Origin: Micrasema longulum
Taxonomy: Eukaryota > Arthropoda > Insecta > Trichoptera > Brachycentridae
DNA length: 64,000 nt
Reading direction: 5' to 3'
Assembly (NCBI GenBank): GCA_022494885.1
Contig: JAGVSM010004551.1
Coordinates: 62,001 to 126,000, forward strand
Part shown: piece after piece, positions 53,868-62,842 of the stretch
Layout: the number at the start of each line of letters is the position of its first letter
Position numbering within the stretch: position 1 is the first letter of the stretch
Notes under the pieces: generated by a model
Seen by the model: the letters and a program-made list of their open reading frames with translations, nothing else
The model's database searches: none
Told to the model about the DNA's origin: nothing
Position numbers and translations under genes: made by a program

Positions 53868-54559
53868 AGATAAGTCGGTGAGTGGTTTTATACAAATTTT
53901 ATTAACATAATATTAAAATGTTGGACAACAAAGTTAATGCTTTGAATATTAATAATATATTTAATTATACGTCATTGGTTACAAATAAGCTAGTTTAGTA
54001 CATTACCAAATACGTCATAATTTCCTTATGTGAAATATCTCAAATATCACAACAGACGCTCTATAAAATCTCAAGTATAATTACATCACTGAGAACGAAT
54101 GTCGCTTAAAAGTAGTTTCGTTCAATCTTTGATCTTTAAAACGCCAAAAACATTTATTTGAATTTCCTTTTATTAACTTACAGTTAATTTACCTTAGATC
54201 GAAATAAAAAATATACGAAGCGGATCCTATTCTAATTAATATTTTTTTGTGCTCCAAAAGAAAATATAATTGATTTTTATCATGAGTGGAATTGGATTTT
54301 CACTAAGCAGTTCCTGCCAAATTTAATCTCCTTATCTGGAATATTTTTTTAAAATGAACTCTTAAAATACAGGATTGAATTAAACATCAAATTATTGAAA
54401 ATTAAAACTGAATAATTTGTAAAACGAATTAGACTGCGGAAAAGTAATTTAAATGAGTGTGAGCATTCAACGGAGATCGGTGGCGTTGTGTGGTGTTAGC
54501 TGCTTTTGTGTTGATTTACAATTCTATGTTGTTTGCCTAGCGGTTATGTTGAGTTACAA

Positions 54560-54900
54560 GCATTCAACTCGGCGTCGCCTAGTATGTAGGTAAAATAATT
54601 CAATTAGTTGAATCTCACCTGCATAAATAAAGGTTTCAGCTCTTTGACTTCACAAACATCAACAGATGAAAGAATTGAAGGAATATAGATGTTCAAATAT
54701 AGGCAGAATGGTGAATGTTACACAGTGTGTAAAGTGGCCACTTAAACCAGCCATTGACAGGTCATAAGCCCTGTAGATGCCTAGACTTCTATATTACCTT
54801 CTCTTAAATGTTCTTCATCTCTGTTGTAATATGTTAATATAAACAGCTCCCCAGGGAGTTGAATCCAGTCCTTGTCTACAAACATTTGGACAAACTCAAA
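54560..54900 (-). repeat. FB-380 unit in duplication unit 1
   Basis: A minus-orientation unit from GTCGCCTAGTATGTAGG to ACATTTGGACAAACTC, of the CCCCAGGGAG subfamily like 8.3 kb. Confidence 0.8.
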
Positions 54901-55256
54901 ATAAAAAATATACGAAGCGGATCCTATTCTAATTAATATTTTTTTGTGCTCCAAAAGAAAATATAATTGATTTTTATCATGAGTGGAATTGGATTTTCAC
55001 TAAGCAGTTCCTACCAAATTTAATCTCCTTATCTGGAATATTTTTTTAAAATGAACTCTTAAAATACAGGATTGAATTAAACATCAAATTATTGAAAATT
55101 AAAACTGAATAATTTGTAAAACGAATTTGACTGCGGAAAAGTAATTTAAATGAGTGTGAGCATTCAACGGAGATCGGTGGCGTTTTGTGGTGTTAGCTGC
55201 TTTTGTGTTGATTTACAATTCTATGTTGTTTGCCTAGCGGTTATGTTGAGTTACAA

Positions 55257-55597
55257 GCATTCAACTCGGCGTCGCCTAGTATGTAGGTAAAATAATTCAA
55301 TTAGTTGAATCTCACCTGCATAAATAAAGGTTTCAGCTCTTTGACTTCACAAACATCAACAGATGAAAGAATTGCAGGAATATAGATGTTCAAATATAGG
55401 CAAAATGGTGAATGTTACACAGTGTGTAAAGTGGCCACTTAAACCAGCCATTGACAGGTCATAAGCCCTGTAGATGCCTGGACTTCTATATTACCTTCTC
55501 TTAAATGTTCTTCATCTCTGTTGTAATATGTTAATATAAACAGCTCCCCAGGGAGTTGAATCCAGTCCTTGTCTACAAACATTTGGACAAACTCAAA
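55257..55597 (-). repeat. FB-380 unit in duplication unit 2
   Basis: The duplicate of the unit at 54560. It ends CAAACTCAAAATATTG, keeping the normal family end that is cut in unit 1. Confidence 0.8.
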
Positions 55598-55844
55598 ATA
55601 TTGTGTTTAAATAAATAAATGAATAATAAATAATTAAATAAATAAATAAAAATATATTTTTCTTTTGAAATACTGCTGTAATTACAATTTTCGTAATTTA
55701 TATTTGTGGGAGAATTCTCTCCAGGTCTATTTTGTAGGATGGCGCAGCTAAATAACGGTTTGATAATCAAATTAATGAATTACTTTGGCTCTGTTGGCAT
55801 TCAAGGTTTTGTTGTAACTTAACATGATTACATTTAGAGCTATT

Positions 55845-57655
55845 TAAATTTATTTCAACAGAGAGGGAAAAAGTTTTCGAGAAGAAATTTGGAAGTCTAG
55901 GCATTTACAGGGCTTATGACCTGTCATTGGCTGGTTTAAGTGGCCACTTTACACACTGTGTAACATTCACCATTCTGCCCATGTTTAAACATCCACATTT
56001 CCTCAACTCTCCCATTTGTTGACTTTTGTGAAGTAAAAGAGCTGAAACCTTTATCACGTGGGTGAGATTCATCCGGCTGAACCAAATCACCTACTAGGCA
56101 ACGCCTGGAAACAATTTTCCAATTTTTATACTTCTTCTTTTACAGGTAGTAATTCAACAATGTTTGATTATGTCCAAATGCTTGCAGACTGGCTGGATTT
56201 CCTCCCTAGGGAGTTGTTCATATTTAAATTTATTTCAACAGAGAGGGAAAAAGTTTTCTAGAAGAAATTTGGAAGTCTAGGCATTTACAGGGCTTATGAC
56301 CTGTCATTGGCTGGTTTAAGTGGCCACTTTACACACTGTGTAACATTCACCATTCTGCCCATGTTTGAACACCCACATTTCCTCAACTCTTCCATCTGTT
56401 GACTTTTGTGAAGTAAAAGCGCTAAAACCTTTATCACGTAAGTGAGATTCATCCGGCTGAACCAAATCACCTACTAGGCAACGCCTGGAAACAATTTTCC
56501 AATTTTTTATACTTCTTTTTTTACCAGGTAGTAATTCAACAATGTTTGATTATGTCCAAATGCTTGCAGACTGGCTGGATTTCCTCCCTAGGGAGTTGTT
56601 CATATTTAAATTTATTTCAACATAGAGGGAAAACATTTTTAAGCAGGGAATTTTGAAGTCTAGGCATTTACAGGGCTTATGACCTGTCATTGGCTGGTTT
56701 AAGTGGCCACTTTACACACTGTGTAAGATTCACCATTCTGCCCATGTTTGAACATCCACATTTCCTCAACTCTTCCATCTGTTGATGATGAAAACTTTTT
56801 CCCTCTGTTGAAATAAATTTAAATACGAACAACTCCCTAGGGAGGAAATCCAGCCAGTCTGCAAGCATTTGGACATAATCAAACATTGTTGAATTACTAC
56901 CTGGTAAAAGAAGAAGTATAAAAATTGGAAAATTGTTTTCAGGCGTTGCCTAGTGGGTGATTTGGTTCAGCTGGATGAATCTCACCCACGTGATAAAGGT
57001 TTCAGCTCTTTTACTTCACAAAAGTCATCAGATGGAAGAGTTGAGGAAATGTGGATGTTCAAACATAGGCAGAATGGTGAATGTTACACAGTGTGTAAAG
57101 TGGCCACTTAAACTAGCCAATGACAGGTCATAAGCCCTGTAAATGCCTAGACTTCCATATCCCCTTCTCAAAAATTTTCCCTTTCTGTTGGAATAAATTT
57201 AAATATGAACAACTCCCTAGGGAGGAAATCCAGCCAGTCTGTAAGCATTTGGACATAATCAAACATTGTTGAATTACTACCTGGTAAAAGAAGAAGTATA
57301 AAAATTGGAAAATTGTTTTCAGGCGTTGCCTAGTAGGTGATTTGGTTCAGCCGGATGAATCTCACCCACGTGATAAAGGTTTCAGCTCTTTCACTTCACA
57401 AAAAGTCAACAGATGGAAGAGTTGAGGAAATGTGGATGTTCAAACATGGGCAGAATGGTGAATGTTACACAGTGTGTAAAGTGGCCACTTAAACCAGCCA
57501 ATGACAGGTCATAAGCCCTGTAAATGCTTAGACTTCCATATTCCCTTCTCAAAATTTTTTCCTCTGTTGAAATGAATTTAAATATGAACAACTCCCTAGG
57601 GAGGAAATCCAGCCAGTCTGCAAGCATTTGGACATAATCAAACATTGTTACATTT
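55845..57655. repeat. FB-380 inverted tandem array
   Basis: About 2.4 plus units (55845-56780; TATTTCAACA recurs at 55851, 56231 and 56613, spacing 380 and 382 bp) are followed by about 2.3 minus units (56785-57655). The turn lies at CCATCTGTTGATGATGAAAAC near 56785. The whole 1.8 kb is a large imperfect palindrome of the CCTAGGG subfamily. Frames of 67-104 codons sharing FDYVQMLADWLDFLPREL on either strand are the repeat read in one frame, not proteins. Confidence 0.9.
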
Positions 57656-57989
57656 AGAGCTCTTTTCTTAGGCAAAACAATAAAGACCACAACCAAACTC
57701 TGCACTTCATAACTTTTCAAACAAATGCAAACGAAGGAGGTTTGGTTTGTTCAAATCCCAGGTCTGTAAAGTCAATATTACAAATAACACTATTCAAAGG
57801 AACCCGGTAGGTTTAACCTCATTTTGAAATTTCTCAAGCTGTTCAAAGAACCCGTGTTCTCTCAATAGAACTATGTATGTAGAAATTCTAGCACCTCAGC
57901 GATGATAATAGCACAAGTTCAAAATTGTCGTTTTCTAAACCCGCAATGAGGAAGTTCAGTAGTTTTTTACATTTTTCATTTATAAATAG

Positions 57990-58024
<35 letters not shown>
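57656..58024. other. Unique-looking interval ending in (TA)n
   Basis: No frame or family is recognised. A (TA)n microsatellite of about 28 bp lies at 57993-58020, next to the Helitron-like element. Confidence 0.45.
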
Positions 58025-59265
58025 TTGGATAATTTATACAGCGCCGTTTTTCTGAAAATCACCTCAAGGGCGCTGTACAATTAATAAATATCCCAGAACG
58101 TCTTGCAGCTACAGAGCGCATGGATGGTTGGGATTCTAGTTCCTCGTTTTCAATTAAGATCAATCAAAAATTATAACAGAAATGAGCTAGATTACAGGAC
58201 GTTTTGCATAGACAGTTAGAAATTTAGCCCCCATTTACACATTTTAAAAATTGATAACTAAATTAAGCGTATTAATGATACTAAAAAAAAACAAAAAATG
58301 ATATGAATAATAAAAAGGAGTAAGATTACAACACGCCTTGCAGCTACTAAGCGCATAGACGATTGGAATTCTAGACCCCATTTACAAAATTTAGGTATTT
58401 TCAAGTTGATTTATGAAAGCTAGATAACCAATCATCGTGCAGCTACAAAGCGCATGGACAAGTGGAATTCTAGCAAAGTTAGAATGACATCAATAAATTT
58501 ACAAAAAAAATAGAGCATAGTAGTAAGTTTGTCAAGTGTTCATGCCAAGAAGTAAGCAATAAAAAACTAAATAAATAAAGCACTGTATCAACTCCATGGT
58601 TAACAAAGGGAGATAGATGTCCGAAGAGAATCTTTTGTAGACAGTAGGTAGATACCGTCACCATGTGGTCCACTGGCTACTGGAGAATTTCTGGAAACGC
58701 ACGTGTGTAGACTGGGGGATGATGCCTATTGTTCCAACGACTTGGTGTCCATTTTGGTCCGTATTATTTCATTTTATGAGACGCAGCATTCCTGTTCAAT
58801 TCACTTTTTTACATAAATATTACATAAACGCGTGTATGAGCGGTTTGATTTATCATTTTGTATATTATTATAAGGCAGACATTTGAAATATTATGTATTT
58901 ATCAATAAATGTCAGTTCACTTTTAGTAGCACAGTTGTAATTTATTAATTATGGGTGTAGTGTTCTAAATAGCAAAATTTAGATACTTTCGCGTCAAAAA
59001 CTGATGCATTCTTAAACGGTTTTAATGATTCACATAAAATTTTATTATTTAATATTTACAGGCGTACTATTTTCTGAAAGTTTCCATTGTTTACTATTTG
59101 TCACATATTTTGTTAAGAATAAAGTATAAAACAATGCTATTAAATAAATAGTCTTCTTTTTTCCACTGTTTGTCTAAAAAATTACAACTTATTTTTAAAT
59201 TTATTATAAGATTATAAGCTACGGTTGGAGAGGAACTATATTTCACGCCCAGCCCGTACGGTGGC
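58025..59265 (+). mobile_element. Helitron-like element, most complete copy
   Basis: At the left is an inverted repeat TACAGCGCC/GGCGCTGTA (58036-58077). Then come about four units sharing GCAGCTACxxAGCGCATGGA and GGAATTCTAG near 58100, 58200 (decayed), 58335 and 58435, followed by a ~750-bp body (GGTAGGTAGATACCGTCACC, CAACGACTTGGTGTCC, TTTCGCGTCAAAAACTGATG). It ends TATATTTCACGCCCAGCC and a CAGCC/GGCTG hairpin. There is no protein frame. The layout fits Helentron/HINE-type elements; the class is inferred. Confidence 0.6.
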
Positions 59266-59459
59266 TGAGCGCGAATATCAAACCTATCAAACCTATCAAG
59301 CTTATCAAACCAAGCAAAAAATAGTGTTTGCGTATCGTATTATCATCGCCATGATAACAGTTTCGTAACTTTGAAAAACGCCACAGGAACTTCAAAATTA
59401 TATCGCCCGCGACCCGAATAAAAATAACAGCTGTTTTTTAATTGGGAGATAAGACTTAC

Positions 59460-59935
59460 ACATATTAACAATCTTCTTCTTCTTACGGTTCTTCTCCCAG
59501 ATGGAGGTTGGAAATCATCATTGCGATTCTTACTTTATTGGCAGCTGCCCTGAACAAGGACTGAGTGCTGCAATGGAACCAGTCGCGCAAGTTCTTAAGC
59601 CAAGAGATGCGCCTTCTACCTGCACTGCGTCTCCCTTCAATCCTTTCCTGTAGAATGACTTGTAAAATTTTATATTTTTTGCCTCTCATCACATGCCCAA
59701 AGTACTCAAGTTTTCTTTTCTTTATAGTCTTCAGTACTTCTTTATCTTTTTCCATCCGTCGGAGAACATCATCGTTTCGGATTCTATCCACCCAGGAGAT
59801 TTTTAATATCCTCCTGTAGCACCACATTTCAAAGGCTTCGATCTTTTTTGAAGTGTTTTGGGTGAGTGTCCACGTTTTGACGCCGTAAAAAAGTACCGAA
59901 AAGACGTAACATCGAGTAATGCGCATTATTAACAA
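59460..59935 (-). pseudogene. RTE-like LINE C-terminus (lineage R2), long open frame
   Basis: An uninterrupted 150-codon minus frame reads RCYVFSVLFYGVKTWTLTQN, IEAFEMWCYRRILKISWVDR, RKLEYFGHVMRGKKYKILQ and RIEGRRSAGRRRISWLKNLR, then FRAAANKVRIAMMISNLHLG. LFYGxxTWTL...EMWxxRRxLKxxWxDRxRN...YFGHxxRG is the RTE-type C-terminal signature. The plus-strand end shows (CTT)n, i.e. a GAA-type 3' tail. The open frame suggests a fairly young copy. Palm and endonuclease are absent. Confidence 0.85.
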
Positions 59936-60049
59936 TAAAAAATATATAAATAAAGTACATTATGTTATACGTATCAAATGATGAGGAAAATGTGGGATCA
60001 GATAATGAGTTTAGAAGTAGAGAGAAAGAGGAACCAAGGAAAGAAAAAG

Positions 60050-60870
60050 ATATTAAAAAAATACATTTGAGAAAAAAAAAATAGGAAAAACTTAAGAAGT
60101 TCAGGATTCTGGGGATATATAATAATGTTTCAGGCGTTTCTTGAAGGTGGCTACAGAAGGTGCATTTTTTATATGAAGAAAAAGCTCATTTCGAAGTCAA
60201 GCGGCTTGGACGGAAAAAGAATAGCTGAAAAATGATGTGCTATGTCGAAGAATGGAAAATGTTTTCTCCTGAGAAGAGCGAAGTGAAAGACCATGATCAG
60301 AAAGGTAAATGAAATTCTCAGCAAGATATTTTGGAGCGCAAGGATTGTGAAGAATATTGTAATGAAATGAGGGAGATTGAAAATTTATGCGCTGATAAAA
60401 ATGAAGCCACTTGAGTTCGGAGCGAGAAGGTGATACATGGTCATACTTTTTGAGATTGAGAATAAAGCGGATGTATTGATTCTGTAAACGCTTAAGAATA
60501 TCTATGAGTTCCGTATTGGCGTCAAGATAGCAAATTTTCGCATGGAACAGAGAAGAAAATTTTATAGGTTGTGACAGATTTTTTTAGGTTGTGGTCAGAA
60601 GAAAATTCTGCAGTCTTTGCAGTAAATGGAGGGTGCGATGAAACATCTTCCCAACCTCAGTAATCTGTTCTTGCCACGTTAAGTGTTGGTCCATAATGCC
60701 ATTTTTTTACTGTTTTTGTGAAGGGAATCCCATTTTGGTCGATCAATAAGGCAGGAAAAGTTGAGAAATTAAGATGGGAGATTTGTCAACGGCTACCAAT
60801 TATAATCGCCAGAGAGTTTTTTGATTGATCTGTAAGCCGTTATCATTGTAATCAAAATGCAGTTCCATCA
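60050..60870 (-). pseudogene. LINE fragment (Jockey-like J1)
   Basis: The minus strand from about 60860 shows NDNGLQINQKT, DQHLTWQEQITEVGKMFHRT, then SSLFHAKICYLDANTELIDI, LKRLQNQYIRFILNLKKYDH and SELKWLHFYQRIN. Later LAENFIYLSDHGLSLRSSQE and VATFKKRLKHYYISPES end the frame near 60100. It runs from just after the palm to the C-terminus, with several stops and frameshifts. A 3' A-rich part follows to about 59940. It is an older copy of the 10.9 and 41 kb lineage. Confidence 0.75.
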
Positions 60871-61335
60871 AAAAATCTCAATAGAAGAAATCAATCTATG
60901 CTATTTTTGTGTTTGTGTGAAGTCATCATTAATTGCCGTTACAAAAATTTCTCGACATTGAACAAATTATAATCTATGTTTATTTAAATTCAAACTTATT
61001 TTTGGCTTCAAATTACTATTTTCAGTGTTTGTAGACTGCCGCGCAGCAAAAAAATTAAATAGAAGGTCGCTCTTAGTGGTTGAACTTTGGCCACTAATGT
61101 TTACAGTGCTTTTTGTTTCTATTTTATGGTACCACTGTGTAAATGAAACTCGATTTCATTGATTCAGAAGCAATTTAAGGGTGTGTCTGTGTGCTTTCAT
61201 TCTTTTTACTGACTTAAGATCGTATTTCAGTCCCCAGTATAAATCTGAATAAAATGTGCAATATGATATGCCTATTTTCATATTTGTTTTTACTTTCCTT
61301 GTGGGGTAATGTTACAACTCCCGAGTAAACCTTAA
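60871..61335. other. Interval without recognised feature
   Basis: I see no gene or family match. Confidence 0.4.
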
Positions 61336-61339
61336 CCTT

Positions 61340-61640
61340 AGATTTTCTAGTATCTCTAAATGTTTGTAGATAGGCCAGATTTTTTTCCCTAGGGAGTTAT
61401 TTAGATCTAAATTTGTTGCGACAGATATTGGTTGGTATAAGTTGCCTAGTAGTTTAATTGGTTCAGCCGGATGAATTTCACCCACGTGATAAAGGTTTCA
61501 GCTCTTTGACTTCATAAGGGTCAACAGTTGGATAATTTAGGAAATATGGATTTAGAACATGGGCAGAGTGGTAAATGCCTAGACTTCATTATTTTCTTCT
61601 CATAAACGCTTTCCTTCTGTTGCAACAAATTTAAAAATAC
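61340..61640. repeat. FB-380, plus tip and inverted partial unit
   Basis: A plus tip (AAATGTTTGTAGATAGGCC, CCCTAGGGAGTTATTTAGAT) is followed by an inverted unit (GCCTAGTAGTTTAATTGGTT, CCACGTGATAAAGGTTTC, GCATTTACCACTCTGCCC-inverse). The core with the palindrome is deleted. Confidence 0.6.
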
Positions 61641-61910
61641 AATTTTTACCTTTAGTTAGAAATCGTCATTTCAGGGTACTGTAATATATTTCACGCACGC
61701 ATAATATCTACTGACAACACATGCAAAACTTATTTGTTTCGTATTGAAACTTATGTTTGTCTATTTATATTTGAATGTCTTAATTTTTTTATTTTTTATT
61801 TCATATAGGTGCTTAAAAATCATGGAAAATTCAGTTTTGGTTATAAAAACTGATAAAAAAAATGCCAATTTTTGCAATACCTATGTCTTCTGATACCTGT
61901 ATCTTACAAC

Positions 61911-62080
61911 CAGTGTCGTAGCTAAGGGCTGGCCAAGCGGGTGGCTGACAGGGGCGCAACCCTCAAGGGGGCACACTTTGCCGACCCACAGCCTTCTTTT
62001 CTTTTTCGATTCCTAGAGAATAAGTTTTAGGGGGCGCTAAATTCAAATCTCGCCAGGGACGCTCATGACCTACGACTCTG
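61911..62080. mobile_element. hAT-type MITE
   Basis: It starts CAGTGTCGTAG and ends CTACGACTCTG, 11-bp inverted repeats with one mismatch. The flanking 8-bp sequences CTTACAAC (61903-61910) and TTTACAAT (62081-62088) match at 6 of 8 bases, fitting a decayed hAT target duplication. It is 170 bp long, GC-richer than the surroundings, and has no frame. Confidence 0.75.
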
Positions 62081-62329
62081 TTTACAATGTTTGTTTATTA
62101 CATTAAAAACTTGGCCATAATATCATTTATATGGATGACAAAAATTTCTCCATAACATACAAACTTCTGCGTAATTCCGATTACTTACAAGGAGAAGTAC
62201 TTAAGGACATTTATTTATTTAATGAATTATTATTATAACTAACGGCCGTAACCAAATTGTACAAAATTAAAGTAAAATACAATAGAAAGAAAACACAGTT
62301 AACTGTTTTTGTTAAATCTATAAAAGTAA

Positions 62330-62842
62330 TTTTATTTTATTTTATTTTATTAGGGAAATCAACAGTTCTACATACATATTTTTAGGAAACAAACAGATAT
62401 AGTGTATAAACTCAGAACTAATAACAGATTTCCACATAGTATACAAAGTTAGTAAAGAATATATATATTACATATCAAATAAATACATACAATTTATACA
62501 TATAAAAATGTTATTTTCAAGTACTCAATAATCAAAGATTTTTTTAAATATTAATTTTAAGAACATTAAGTTACTGTAAATTGGGCGGGATAAGGAAAAA
62601 ATGCCTGAAGAGAGGATAAGGAGAGGGGGGGGGAGATGTACATATTTATTATTATAATGTCTACTAAGTTACATAATACATTTTTAGTGTAAATTTTAAG
62701 TCTGACAGAGTGATGTTTGTGTAATCTATATTTTTAAATTTTGTATTGTACATTGAAAAAGACCTACGAAAAAAAGCATTTTTAACATACGATGTTTTAC
62801 TTATTGGTACATGAAACAGGTGGTACCGTCTACAAATCCTGT
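62330..62842 (-). pseudogene. LINE 3' end, near-identical twin of 49.3 kb
   Basis: It starts with an (TTTTA)n tail (62331-62352) and matches 49310-49788 almost base for base, including the C-terminal frame RYHLFHVPISKTSY and FSMYNTKFKNIDYTNI. It is truncated at AAATCCTG (62842), so only the last ~55 LINE codons remain; the 99-codon frame (62664-62963) starts in flanking DNA. Confidence 0.8.

Larger units (their letters stand above)
53495..53950. mobile_element. HHR-1 head-to-head pair, best preserved
   Basis: The outer tails are exact inverse blocks: AATATTATGTTAATAAAATT and CACTCACCGACTTATCTGTC on the left, GACAGATAAGTCGGTGAGTG and AATTTTATTAACATAATATT on the right. The left hammerhead (53549) is intact. 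The right one (53831) lacks the first bases of box I. The interior holds CAACATGCAAATATC and an AGGAGGAAAAAGGGAGGGGG block. Confidence 0.8.
54204..55597. repeat. 697-bp direct tandem duplication
   Basis: Two adjacent units (54204-54900 and 54901-55597) differ at only about half a dozen sites that I can see, such as GTTGTGTGG against GTTTTGTGG. Each has a ~355-bp non-repeat part (ATACGAAGCGGATCC start) followed by a minus-strand FB-380 unit. The junction is at the FB-380 end CAAACTCAAA joined to ATAAAAAATATACG. It is very recent, or an assembly duplication. Confidence 0.85.

Noticed and set aside
55845..57655. CRISPR array
   Set aside because: Units are ~380 bp without short direct repeats and unique spacers, and the context is eukaryotic.
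56058..57720. Several frames sharing FDYVQMLADWLDFLPREL on both strands, suggesting a repeated small protein
   Set aside because: They are the same FB-380 stretch read in one frame in plus and minus units. Frames end at different places in each copy and there is no start-codon or RBS-like conservation beyond the DNA repeat.
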